A model generated the notes under the pieces. That model saw nothing but the letters and a program-made list of their open reading frames with translations, did not search any database and was not told the DNA's origin. From CAVONB01 sp963697205 (GTDB lineage: Bacteria > Pseudomonadota > Alphaproteobacteria > Rhizobiales > Hyphomicrobiaceae), in NCBI GenBank assembly GCA_963697205.1, contig CAVONB010000009.1:33597-97596 (forward strand): a DNA stretch of 64,000 bases. The letters run 5' to 3'. The first letter of the stretch is position 1. Every line of letters begins with the position of its first letter. The translations under genes were made by a program, and so were the position numbers. Positions 34,179-43,731 of the stretch are shown one piece after another.

Positions 34179-34489
34179 AGCGCTGCATCAAGGCGGGCCC
34201 TCCCGCGGCGCTGCTGCAATCGTTCGGGGGCACCGGGCGTGGGGAGGGCGCAGCGATCTTCTGCGCCGTCTTGGCGATGTCCGCCTTTGAGGCGATGTCG
34301 CCCAGGCCGTTGAAGCCAAATGTGATTGACCGGCAGAAGCCCTGCGCAGGTGCAGCTGGGCCCCGGGCGACTGGACTTCATATGGGGAGTGTCGGATAAG
34401 GCGGCCGTGTCGGATGGCGTCCCGCAGCCTCGGGTGCGGTTTGCCCGTCCCCAGTCCGCCCGCCCCCTTCATCATCCCAGAGTAGCCCC
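34179..34489 (+). other. Intergenic region, no gene recognised
   Basis: About 310 bp before the hydroxy-acid oxidoreductase. A short minus-strand frame reads GFNGLGDIASKADIAKTAQK with plausible coding composition but no start or recognisable family, so it may be an old fragment. Confidence 0.4.
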
Positions 34490-35758
34490 GTGACCGACCT
34501 TTCCCGCCGCGCGCTCAACATCGCCGATTTGCGCCTAATGGCGAAGCGACGCCTCACCAAGGCACTGTTCGACTTCTGCGACCGCGGCAGCGAGGAAGAA
34601 GTTATGACGCGGGCCAACCGCGCCATTCTCGATGCGATCAAGCTGCTGCCGCGCCAACTCGTCGACACGACGCAGCGCACGCCGGCCACCACCCTGTTCG
34701 GCAAGCCGCATGCCCTGCCGCTGGTCATCGGACCGACTGGCATCGCCGGCTGGACCTGGTACCGCGCCGAGATTGCCATGGCGCGCGCGGCTGGGGCGGC
34801 CAACATCCCGTTCACGCTGGCCAGCAGCTCCAACACGCCGATGGAGCGCGTCAGGTCCGAGGGCGGCGGCACGCAGTGGTTCCACCTTTATGTCTGGCGC
34901 GATGTCGAAGCGGCGATGGTCACGGTCGACCGGGCGCGCGATGCCGGCTTCGATGCGCTGGTTGTGACGGTGGATTCGCCGACCTACAACAATCGCGAGA
35001 TCGACATCCGAAATGGTGCGACGCTACCGCCGCGCATCACGCCGAAGAGCGTCGTCGACAGCTTGCGTCACCCCCGCTGGCTGTTCGGCACGATGTTGCC
35101 CTACCTGCTCGCCGAGCGCGGTATGCCCGGCTGGCCGAACATCCACATCCCCGAAGGGCAGTCGAACGCCGGATACGGATCGGGGCAGATCGACAGCTTC
35201 ATGACGCGCAATGCTTCGCTCACCTGGGACTGGCTGAAGCGGATTCGCGACCGCTGGCCGGGCACGCTGCTCGTCAAGGGCATCCTGCATCCTGATGACG
35301 CCGTCCTGACCGCTGATTGCGGTGCCAACGGCATCTTCGTTTCCAACCATGCCGGCAATGTGCTCGACGGTGCCGCGCTGTCGATGGAGATGCTGCCGCA
35401 TGTCCGCGCCGCCGTCGGCGACCGGCTGACGATCATCGTCGACAGCGGATTCCGGCGCGGTTCCGACGTGCTCAAGGGTCTGGCACTGGGTGCGGACGCC
35501 GTCGCCATTGGCCGCGCCTCGCTCTATGGCGTGGGGGCCGCCGGCGAGGCCGGCGTCGCCCGCGCGCTTGAGATCTTCCGCTCGGAGATCACCCGCACGA
35601 TGGGCAATCTGGGCGTCAGCCGGATCAGCGACATCACCCGCGACCACGTCCTGCTGCCGGGCGAGACGCCCCGCTATCGTACTGCTGCAGGAAGCGGAGG
35701 TCGGCGTCTCGGCGGTCCTTCGGATTGGCGACAGGCCGATCGCGCAGATCGTGCCTGA
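34490..35758 (+). CDS. FMN-dependent alpha-hydroxy-acid dehydrogenase/oxidase (LldD/mandelate dehydrogenase family)
   Basis: 422 aa from a GTG start. TIM-barrel flavoprotein oxidising 2-hydroxy acids to 2-oxo acids. Recognisable parts: FDFCDRGSEEE, PLVIGPTGIAG (FMN site), QWFHLYVWRD, VVTVDSPTYNNRE, LLVKGILHPDDA (flavin Lys) and the active-site loop SNHAGNVLDGA with catalytic His near 287, then DSGFRRGSDVLKGLALGADA. In glycolate oxidase and lactate dehydrogenase the loop is SNHGxRQLD, where Arg binds the substrate carboxylate. Here that Arg is Asn. The last ~30 residues after LLPGE are Arg/Gly-rich and not part of the fold. Ribosome-binding site is weak. Confidence 0.88.
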   Translation: MTDLSRRALNIADLRLMAKRRLTKALFDFCDRGSEEEVMTRANRAILDAIKLLPRQLVDTTQRTPATTLFGKPHALPLVIGPTGIAGWTWYRAEIAMARAAGAANIPFTLASSSNTPMERVRSEGGGTQWFHLYVWRDVEAAMVTVDRARDAGFDALVVTVDSPTYNNREIDIRNGATLPPRITPKSVVDSLRHPRWLFGTMLPYLLAERGMPGWPNIHIPEGQSNAGYGSGQIDSFMTRNASLTWDWLKRIRDRWPGTLLVKGILHPDDAVLTADCGANGIFVSNHAGNVLDGAALSMEMLPHVRAAVGDRLTIIVDSGFRRGSDVLKGLALGADAVAIGRASLYGVGAAGEAGVARALEIFRSEITRTMGNLGVSRISDITRDHVLLPGETPRYRTAAGSGGRRLGGPSDWRQADRADRA

Positions 35759-35849
35759 GTAAGGTCCCGGCTACTCGCAACTCAACCGCTCTCGTTATCA
35801 GCCGGCGGCTCGTCGGCTCCGGCCGTCCCACGCAGCGGTGACGCTCTGC

Positions 35850-36461
35850 TCAAAAGCCGCTATCTCGAACGAGAACCATCAGCACGCGCCGCCAGACCCG
35901 GGCGAGCAGGCTCTCGCGATCGGCTTCGACTAGCAGGACACCGTATTCGAGATGTTGTGCGGCGTCGCTGCCGCTGACAGTGCCGACGTCTCTGCATGCG
36001 CGTGATAATGCCGTGCGACCGGCACCGCTTGCCGCTTGTTGTTGAGGGTCGTCGGGATCGTGCCGCCGAAGCTCTCCGAAAGCGGCAACTGATCGATCAA
36101 GGCGACGTTGGCGCCGGAAGTTGAATCCCGCCCCGATGGAAGTGACCGTGGCGCTGATGCGCGACCGCATCAGATCGGACGGAATGAACCACGCTTCCAT
36201 GCCAGGTCGGACGCGGCCCCGGACGTCGGCATCGACCAGCCCTCGGACCCGTCGCGTGCCAGCGCCATGCATCACGACAAGCGGCTCGGATGTCGTCACC
36301 CAGCGGACGGAAACCGCATACGCGGGCGGACTGTCCACGACGCCGTCAATGGGCGCCGCAACGGTCAACTCCGACGCCACAAGGTAGGGCGTCGGCCCAG
36401 TTGCACCGCCTGTCGGGGAAAAGTCCGCCAATCCGCCCCGCCCTTCAGCCGCCTCCACCAA
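35850..36461 (-). pseudogene. HlyD-family membrane-fusion adaptor remnant, truncated and frameshifted
   Basis: The minus-strand frame gives the C-terminal half of an HlyD-type adaptor: APIDGVVDSPPAYAVSVRWV and GLVDADVRGRVRPGMEAWFI, and finally LLARVWRRVLMVLVRDSGF, the characteristic end of one adaptor subfamily. Between about 36115 and 35950 the family-like sequence is in another frame (ALIDQLPLSESFGGTIPT), so at least two compensating indels exist. The N-terminal half, with signal anchor and coiled coil, is missing. It is convergent with no partner ABC gene in view and lies about 370 bp from the RTX gene, suggesting a decayed type I secretion locus. Confidence 0.7.
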
Positions 36462-36834
36462 AAGGGTGATGCGCGAGGGTGCGCCCCGCCTTTAGATGGT
36501 CATCGGCACAAGAGGCACAGCAATCTGGAAGATAAGTATATCCCCTGATTGTCGAATTTCGAGGCCGAGTGGTTTGATCAAGCAGTTCGACAAATTGTGC
36601 CGAACAGTGCGCGTTTTTAGGAAGTGCGGGAGAGTTCGATGACGAAGAGCCAAAACGCCTCGGCCGCAACGGCCGCGCCTCACACATGCCCACGGCATTG
36701 GCCAGCAGTTCCAGCCGTGAGCGCGCCGCCCGGTGCGCTTTGCGCAGCCTAGGCTCAACAATTTTCAGACATCGACGCGGCGGCGCCTCCAGCGCTCGCT
36801 GAGAGAGCATTTCTCCATTTTCAGGAACAAAGCC
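36462..36834 (+). other. Intergenic region upstream of RTX gene
   Basis: Around 370 bp without a recognisable gene. The section 36500-36640 is relatively AT-rich and probably carries the RTX promoter. AGGAA about 8 nt before 36835 serves as ribosome-binding site. Confidence 0.4.
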
Positions 36835-39800
36835 ATGGCATCCCCAACCGATATCCTCGTCTCCGGCGGCATCGTGCGCGAGCGCGAGATCAACGGCGTC
36901 GTCATCGCGACTCTGGCGACGGTCGACGCCGATCCGGGTGACACCTTCACGTACGCGATCACCAACGATCCGTCGGGCGCCTTCACGATCGTGGGCGACG
37001 AGATCCGCGTGCTCGATGGAACCGCGATCGACTACGAGACCGCCGATAGCATGCAGGTGACCGTCGAGGTGACGGATTCCCAATTCAACACGTTCTCCAA
37101 GATCGTCACGATCTCGGTCCTGAACCTCAACGAAATCGACGGTGATGGAAATCCGAACACCATTCCCGGCACGGTGGGCGACGACGTTATCGATGGTCTG
37201 GCGGGCAACGATTCGATCACGGGCGATGCCGGCTCCGACATCCTCTACGGCGGCGCGGGGCTCGACACGCTGCGCGGCGGCTTCGGCGATGATTACCTCG
37301 ACGGCGGCACGGAGAACGATCAGCTCTACGGTGACACGGGCGCGGATACGCTGATCGGCGGCGACGGCAACGACCGGCTTGAAGCGCGGGGCGCGGGCAG
37401 CTCGCTCGACGGCGGCGAGGGCAACGATCAGCTCTACAATTTTGCCACCTCCGGGACCGCGACCCTGGTAGGCGGCGGGGGCAATGACACGCTCCGGGCG
37501 TCGACCTCCAACTCGGCAATCAACGAGACCCTCTCCGGCGGCGCCGACGACGACCGGATTGAATATGTCGGTCTTTATTCCAGCGACACCGTCGATGCCG
37601 GGACCGGGAATGACACGGTGCTGTTATACGGATACACGAACAGCGGACAGGTCAGCACGCTGACCCTCGGCGACGGCCAGGACACCATTGGCTTCTTTGC
37701 GTCCAACCCTCAGCTCAATGTCCAGCACGCCACGGTCACCGACTTCGCGACGGGCGCGGGCGGCGACCGGCTCGACCTCACATTCATCCTGAGCAACCTC
37801 ACCGGCTACGGCGGCACCAACCCGTTCGGCTCGGGCTTCCTGCAACTCGTCGCGGATGGCGTCGACACGCTGCTGCAGGTCGACGCCAACGGCGCGACGG
37901 GTGGCTCCAGCTGGACGACGCTGTTCCGCTTCCAGAACACCGCCCCTGGCGATTTCACTGCCGACAACTTCACGCCCGCATGGCCGACCGACGGCAGCGC
38001 GCCGGCTGGACAGAACATCGTCGGCACGCCCGGCAACGACCAGGGTCTGACGCAGATCGTCGGCACGCTCGGCGACGACACCATCGATGGCCTGGGCGGC
38101 AACGATTCGATCACGGGTGACGCCGGCTCCGACACCATTTACGGCGGTGCGGGTCTCGACACGCTGCGCGGCGGCTTCGGCGACGATTACCTCGACGGCG
38201 GCACGGAGAACGATCAGCTCTACGGTGACACAGGCACGGATACGCTGATCGGCGGCGACGGCAACGACCGGCTTGAAGCGCGGGGCGCGGGCAGCTCGCT
38301 CGACGGTGGTGAGGGCAACGATCAGCTCTACAATTTTGCCACCTCCGGGACCGCGACCCTGGTAGGCGGCGGGGGCAATGACACGCTCCGGGCGTCGACC
38401 TCCAACTCGGCAATCAACGAGACCCTCTCCGGCGGCGCCGACGACGACCGGATTGAATATGTCGGTTTTTATTCCAGCGACACCGTCGATGCCGGGACCG
38501 GGAATGACACGGTGCTGTTGTACAGCTTCACGAACAGCGGACAGGTCAGCACGCTGACCCTCGGCGACGGCCAGGACACCATTGGCTTCTTTGCGTCCAA
38601 CCCTCAGCTCAATGTCCAGCACGCCACGGTCACCGACTTCGCGACGGGCGCGGGCGGCGACCGGCTCGACATCACATTTATCCTGAGCAACCTGACCGGC
38701 TACGGCGGCACCAATCCGTTCGGCTCGGGCTTCCTGCAACTGGTCGCGGATGGCGTCGACACGCTGTTGCAGGTCGATGCCAACGGCGCGACGGGCGGCT
38801 CCACCTGGACGACGCTGTTCCGCTTCCAGAACACCGACCCCGGCGATTTCACTGCCGACAACTTCACGCCCGCATGGCCGACCGACGGCGACTCGTCACG
38901 GGCGGCGGCAACATCGATTCGCTCGCCGGCGATTCCGGTAACGACGGCTATTACCTTCGACGGAAGCGCCAGCGCGCCGGCTGGACGAGAACATCGTCGG
39001 CACGCCCGGCAACGACCAGGGTCTGACGCAGATCGTCGGCACGCTCGGCGACGACACCATCGATGGCCTGGGCGGCAACGATTCGATCACGGGTGACGCC
39101 GGCTCCGACACCATTTACGGCGGTGCGGGTCTCGACACGCTGCGCGGCAACGACGGAAACGACACCCTGACCGGCGGACCGGGTGTCGACGAACAGCACG
39201 GCGAGGCCGGCGACGACGTCTTCATCGTCACCGCAGCTGATCTTGCGCCCGGCGAGATCATCGACGGGGGCGCGGACATCGACACCCTGCGCATCGAGGG
39301 TGGCGGCACCGTCGACCTCACCACCGGCATCACGCTGACGAGCATTGAGCAGATCGAACTTGCAGGTCCAGGCAACACGACCGCCTTAGTCACCGCCGCC
39401 CAGGCCGCGCTGATCACCAGTGCGGCCGGCGCCAACGACATCGTCCAGATCGCGAGCGGCAGCCCCAATGAGGCACTGGTGAAGCAGCTGATCGACGCCG
39501 GCGTCGAACGCGTCGAATGGTCGATCCCGGGATTCGCGTCCGCAGTGGAGGCCGTGCCCGACGGTCTCGGTGGCTTCATCATCTCCTACGACGACGGCGA
39601 CGACCTGAAGCCCTGGGATACGATCGACGCCCAATACGACAGCTTCGGCCGCAAGGTCTCGCAGACCAACGACTACGACTTCCCGGGGCCCGAGGGCGGC
39701 ATCACATCGAACTACACCTTCGATCCCGCGACGGGGTTCGCGACGACGATCGTCCATACCGACGGCCATTTGACCCGCACGTTCTCCACCATCACGACGA

Positions 39801-40375
39801 CGCTGGAGAACGGCGTCGTCACCGAGGTCGATACGGTCAACGACAACGACACGCTCGTGGAGCAGTTCTTCACGGCCGGGGTCATCACATTGGAGCGCAC
39901 GACCGACACCTCGAGCGCCAACGCCGGCAAGCCCTGGCTCTACCAGGACCGCGAGTATGACGGCGGCGTGACGCAGATCTTCCGCACGTTCTGGGACGCA
40001 GGCGTCAACGGCGGCGGCCAGCACGTCGTTGGCACGGCCGGATCGCAGGTGATCGAGGGCGTTGCGCTCGGCGGCGGCGTGTCGACCACCAACGACGCCC
40101 TGATCGGCGGCGCCGGCTCAGATACGTTCCGCTTCGTCGACGGCTTCGGCCACGACACCATCTACGACTTCGCCGACGGCGCCGATCTGTTGGACCTCAG
40201 CTCATACGCGGCCGGCATCGAAACGCTGGCCGAGCTGCAGAACGCTGCGAGCATCACCCAGGTGGCGTTCGGGGCGGGATTCAACACCGTGATCGATTTC
40301 AATGCTTCGGACGACCAGATCACCATCCGCAACTTCCTCATCGCCCAGCTCGGCGACGGCGACTTCGCGGTCTAG
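36835..40375 (+). pseudogene. Large RTX calcium-binding exoprotein, interrupted by a +1 frameshift
   Basis: Restored length about 1179 aa. N-terminal cadherin-like domain (residues ~15-100, TVDADPGDTFTYAITND), then RTX nonapeptides (GGAGLDTLRGGFGDDYLDGG, GGDGNDRL) and beta-rich segments, the RTX plus beta unit occurring twice in near-identical form. The first frame ends at 39096. After one extra G near 38985 (CTGGACGAGAAC versus CTGGACAGAAC in the earlier copy) the coding frame continues to 40375 with more RTX repeats and a C-terminal GSDTFRFVDGFGHDTIYDF module and uncleaved type I secretion signal region. No signal peptide, as expected for type I export. Either two proteins are made, or this is a disrupted gene or sequence error in a repeat. 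Confidence 0.85.
37171..39146 (+). repeat. Tandem 894-bp internal repeats of RTX gene (two full, third truncated)
   Basis: Unit 1 starts near 37171, unit 2 near 38065 (offset exactly 894 bp, 298 codons). They differ at only a few positions per hundred. A third, truncated unit starts after an 82-nt longer spacing: 81 in-frame nucleotides inserted between 38889 and 38971, plus the single extra G that shifts frame. The third copy matches to about 39146 and then diverges. Confidence 0.92.
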
Positions 40376-40681
40376 CGGTCGGACGGGCGCGTGCGCCTCG
40401 ACCATCCGCTGGCACGACCGCGCTGCACACCCGAAGTGTGTGCGTAGAGCCCGCGTGCCCGGCCTTCGTGAACAGCCTTGTCGGTCAATCCTTCCGGCAA
40501 CCACCGCGCGGGCACGATTAGCGCGCTCATCCATCCCCTGATCCCGACCATGACCTCATGCCGGAGCCCAGTCCTGGGCCTCGGCCCATCTCCTGTCAGG
40601 CGAGCTTTTCAGTATTGTCCGCGCCCGAGATTTGCTGCAATAAGTGATTGATAACTCAAACGCAGGCATATGCCGTAAAAA
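40376..40681 (+). promoter_or_regulatory. Intergenic region upstream of tup operon with 10-bp palindrome
   Basis: About 300 bp without a gene. The last 80 bp are AT-richer. GGCATATGCC (40664-40673), a perfect palindrome, ends 8 nt before the first start codon, where a Shine-Dalgarno would normally be. No Shine-Dalgarno is visible, so the palindrome may be an operator or the start may be misplaced. Confidence 0.4.
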
Positions 40682-41389
40682 ATGCACAACTTAACGGATT
40701 CATTCAGCGTGGCCCTGGGGTTGGTCCTCTCCGGCAACGCTGAGCTGCTTGAAATCATTACGTTGTCGCTGCGCGTCAGCCTGACGGCGATGGTTATTGC
40801 TTGCGCCATCGGCTTCCCACTGGGCGCGGGCCTGGCTGTGGCGCGCTTTCGCGGTCGAAACGCAGCGTTGATCGTCCTTAATGCCCTGATGGGCTTGCCG
40901 CCCGTGGTCGTCGGCCTGCTCGTCTACATCCATTTGTCGCGGTCCGGCCCGTTTGGCTGGCTGGGGCTCCTTTACACGCCGACCGCTATGATCATCGCGC
41001 AGGTGATCCTGATCACGCCCATCGTCGCGGCACTGTCGCGGCAGGTGCTGGAGGATCTGAACACTGAGTACGCCGAACTCTTTCGCTCGCTCTCCGTTTC
41101 GACGCGCACCGCCGTCGGTGCCCTGATCTGGGATGCGCGCTATTCCCTGCTGACCGTCGCGCTCGCAGGCTTCGGCCGTGCGGTGGCCGAGGTCGGCGCC
41201 GTCATCATCGTCGGCGGCAACATCGATCATCTGACACGCGTCATGACGACGGCGATCGCGCTGGAGACCTCGAAAGGCGATCTGGCGCTGGCGCTGGCAC
41301 TCGGCATCGTGCTTCTGAGCATCGCGCTTGCGATCAACGCGCTGGTCATGGGGCTGCGCTTGTCCGCGCAGCGGACCGCTTATGCTTGA
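40682..41389 (+). CDS. tupB: Tungstate ABC transporter permease TupB
   Basis: 235 aa inner-membrane protein with five or six helices (LRVSLTAMVIACAIGFPLGA, NALMGLPPVVVGLLVYI, LLTVALAGFGRAVAEVGAVI). The GLPPVVVGLLVY segment and the EAA-type loop (EYAELFRSLSVSTRTA) are typical of the TupB/molybdate-type permease branch. It overlaps the ATPase gene by 8 nt and is followed by a TupA binding protein, which together identify the tungstate system. Tungstate is used for tungstoenzymes such as certain formate dehydrogenases, not found in this window. Confidence 0.92.
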   Translation: MHNLTDSFSVALGLVLSGNAELLEIITLSLRVSLTAMVIACAIGFPLGAGLAVARFRGRNAALIVLNALMGLPPVVVGLLVYIHLSRSGPFGWLGLLYTPTAMIIAQVILITPIVAALSRQVLEDLNTEYAELFRSLSVSTRTAVGALIWDARYSLLTVALAGFGRAVAEVGAVIIVGGNIDHLTRVMTTAIALETSKGDLALALALGIVLLSIALAINALVMGLRLSAQRTAYA

Positions 41390-42149
41390 TCGCCCGCCCG
41401 CGCGCCCCCTTGAGCTCGCCGCGCCGGCCACCGGCCGCGCCCCGCCGCTGTTCCCCTTGCACGTGGAGGGCCTGGTGTTGGAGGCCGAGGGGCGCCGGCT
41501 GATCGACGGCCTGGACCTGGCGTTATCGGCGGACCGCCTGACCGTGGTCATGGGACCCAATGGCGCGGGAAAGAGCCTGCTGCTGCGGCTGCTGCACGGC
41601 CTCATCGTGCCGACCGCTGGTCGGATCTCATGGGGCGGACAGAATGTGTCTGAGGCGGTAAGGCGGCGACAGGCGCTTGTCTTCCAGCGTCCCGTGCTTT
41701 TGCGCCGCTCCGTCGCCGCCAATATCGATTTCGTCCTGGGGCTGCGCGGCACCGTGGACCCGAGCCGGCGGGCCGACATCCTCGAGCACGTCGGCTTGCA
41801 CGATCGGGCCCAGCAGCCCGCCCGCCTGCTCTCCGGTGGCGAGCAGCAGCGTCTTGCCATCGGCCGCGCGCTCGCCATGGCGCCCGAGGTGCTGTTCCTC
41901 GACGAGCCGACCGCAAGCCTCGATCCAGCCTCCGTGCTCGCGATCGAGGAGATCGTGCAGGCGACCCACCGGCGCGGCACCAAGGTCATCTTCGTCACGC
42001 ACGACGTCGGCCAAGCCAAGCGCCTCGCCGACGAGATCGTGTTCGTGCATCGCGGACGGATCGCGGAATGCGCGCCCGTAGAGACGTTCTTCGACGCACC
42101 GTCATCCGATGCGGCCGCAGCATATCTGGCGGGCCGGATCGTGTTGTGA
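41382..42149 (+). CDS. tupC: Tungstate ABC transporter ATPase TupC
   Basis: 255 aa. Walker A GPNGAGKS, Q-loop LVFQRPVLLRRS, signature LSGGEQQRLAIGRALA, Walker B VLFLDEPTASLDP and the switch His in FVTHDVGQA are complete. ATG 41382 overlaps the permease stop by 8 nt. It is shorter than molybdate ModC and lacks the C-terminal MOP regulatory domain, as expected for TupC. It couples ATP hydrolysis to import through TupB. Confidence 0.92.
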   Translation: MLDRPPARPLELAAPATGRAPPLFPLHVEGLVLEAEGRRLIDGLDLALSADRLTVVMGPNGAGKSLLLRLLHGLIVPTAGRISWGGQNVSEAVRRRQALVFQRPVLLRRSVAANIDFVLGLRGTVDPSRRADILEHVGLHDRAQQPARLLSGGEQQRLAIGRALAMAPEVLFLDEPTASLDPASVLAIEEIVQATHRRGTKVIFVTHDVGQAKRLADEIVFVHRGRIAECAPVETFFDAPSSDAAAAYLAGRIVL

Positions 42150-42161
42150 AGACCATGGCTT

Positions 42162-42167
42162 GGAGGA
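42162..42167 (+). promoter_or_regulatory. Shine-Dalgarno deciding tupA start
   Basis: GGAGGA lies 1 nt before ATG 42169 and 7 nt before ATG 42175. Only the second has normal spacing, so 42175 is taken as the start. Confidence 0.7.
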
Positions 42168-42174
42168 GATGAGC

Positions 42175-43008
42175 ATGAAGCTTGGAAAGACGCTCGCGCG
42201 TGCGCTTGCCGCGCTGTCGATCGCAGCCTTTGCCGCATCGGCCGGCGCACAGGAGAAATCCATCATCGTGCAGTCGACCACGTCGACCAAGAACTCGGGC
42301 CTATACGAGCACCTCCTGCCGAAGTTCAAGGCCGACAGCGGCATCACCGTCAACGTCGTGGCCGTCGGCACCGGTCAGGCGATCAAGAACGCGCAGAACT
42401 GCGACGGCGACGTGCTTCTCGTGCACGCCAAGGCCTCCGAGGACAAGTTCGTCGCCGACGGCTTCGGCGTGAAGCGCTTCGACCTCATGTACAACGACTT
42501 CGTGATCGTCGGACCGCCCGCCGACGCCGTCGGCATCATGGGCAGCAAGAACGCCGCCGATGCCTTGAAAAAGATCGCCGCCAAGAGCGCGCTCTTTGCT
42601 TCGCGCGGCGACGACAGCGGCACGCACAAAAAGGAGCTGTCGCTTTGGAAGGCGGCGGGCGTCGACCCCACGACCGGCTCCGGCAAGTGGTACCGCGAGA
42701 CGGGCTCGGGCATGGGCGCCACCCTCAATGCTGGTGTCGGCATGGGCGCCTACGTGTTGACCGACCGCGCCACATGGATCGCCTTCAAGAACAAGGGTGA
42801 CTTCAAGATCGCCGTCGAGGGCGACAAGTCGCTGTTCAATCAATACGGCGTCATCCTGGTCAACAAGGCCAAGTGCCCGAGTGTCAAGGTTGACCTCGGC
42901 CAGACGTTCGTCGATTGGCTGATCTCGGCCAAGGGCCAGACCGCCATCAAGGGCTACCAGCAGAACGGCCAGCAGCTGTTCTTCCCGAATGCGGCCGCCA
43001 CGCAGTAA
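42175..43008 (+). CDS. tupA: Tungstate-binding periplasmic protein TupA
   Basis: 277 aa. Signal peptide MKLGKTLARALAALSIAAFA, cleavage near AGAQ. The mature N-terminus has VQSTTSTKNSGLYEHLLP, the oxyanion-binding TTSTxxSG motif of TupA/WtpA-like proteins, and further along FASRGDDSGTHKKE, another family marker. The protein ends with GYQQNGQQLFFPNA, the usual C-terminal region. It follows the ATPase by 25 bp. Tungstate rather than molybdate specificity is known for the TupA family and is inferred here. Confidence 0.94.
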   Translation: MKLGKTLARALAALSIAAFAASAGAQEKSIIVQSTTSTKNSGLYEHLLPKFKADSGITVNVVAVGTGQAIKNAQNCDGDVLLVHAKASEDKFVADGFGVKRFDLMYNDFVIVGPPADAVGIMGSKNAADALKKIAAKSALFASRGDDSGTHKKELSLWKAAGVDPTTGSGKWYRETGSGMGATLNAGVGMGAYVLTDRATWIAFKNKGDFKIAVEGDKSLFNQYGVILVNKAKCPSVKVDLGQTFVDWLISAKGQTAIKGYQQNGQQLFFPNAAATQ

Positions 43009-43170
43009 TAGGCTTTCAGCAATGCGCACCAGTTATACGGCGCGACGGTGTGGGATCGGCTGAGTGCGCGTGTCGACGGCGAGCGAGCCACGCTTTCGCA
43101 CCGCACCCAGGACCGGGCGCGCTCTTCGCTGGATCGCACCCGGTTCCGACAAAGGTGTCGCGTGGCAGAG

Positions 43171-43713
43171 CTATCGCACGATCCCCAGACGGAGGCAGAT
43201 TTCCGACACGATCGCGCACACGTCGCCGTCGATCGCCACCACCAGTGCTCCTTCGTCGGCTGCAGGCTCTTCCAGCGTGGCGAACTGGCTGTCGAGCAAC
43301 GCAGCCGGCATGAAGTGGTCGCGGCGCGCGGCCATCCGCGCCCCGATCACGGCGCGATCGCCCTTCAAATAGACGAGGCGCACACCCGCGCGCCCCGCCA
43401 TCAGGCGTGCGCGATAGGCACGCTTCAGCGCCGAGCACGACACGATGACCGGCGACGCCCCCGCGCGCGCCGCGCCGATCCATGTCGCGATCGCGTCGAG
43501 CCAGGGCCAGCGGTCGTCATCGCTGAGCGGCGTGCCGGCCGACATCTTGGAGATGTTGGCGGGCGGATGAAAAGTGTCGGCGTCGCGGAACTGCCAGCCG
43601 AGTCTCTCGGCCAGTGCATTGCCCACGCTAGTCTTGCCCGAGCCCGCCACGCCCATCACGACGATGGCCTGGAGACCGTCGGGCGCACGTATGGACACGG
43701 TGTCGGTGGTCAT
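43171..43713 (-). CDS. gntK: Gluconokinase GntK
   Basis: 180 aa. Phosphorylates gluconate to 6-phosphogluconate with ATP in the cytoplasm. P-loop VMGVAGSGKTSVG (residues ~19-31), DADTFHPPANISKMSAG (gluconate-site signature), DDDRWPWL and VIVSCSALKRAYRARL are all present. It lies 18 bp downstream of the 6-phosphogluconate dehydrogenase gene on the same strand, so the two likely form an operon for gluconate use: kinase product is the dehydrogenase substrate. Confidence 0.95.
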   Translation of the reverse strand: MTTDTVSIRAPDGLQAIVVMGVAGSGKTSVGNALAERLGWQFRDADTFHPPANISKMSAGTPLSDDDRWPWLDAIATWIGAARAGASPVIVSCSALKRAYRARLMAGRAGVRLVYLKGDRAVIGARMAARRDHFMPAALLDSQFATLEEPAADEGALVVAIDGDVCAIVSEICLRLGIVR

Positions 43714-43731
43714 CGTGGGTACCGATCTGTC

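Noticed and set aside
37150..39150. CRISPR-like repeat array
   Set aside because: The repeats are coding RTX nonapeptides and an 894-bp duplicated unit, not short repeats with unique spacers.
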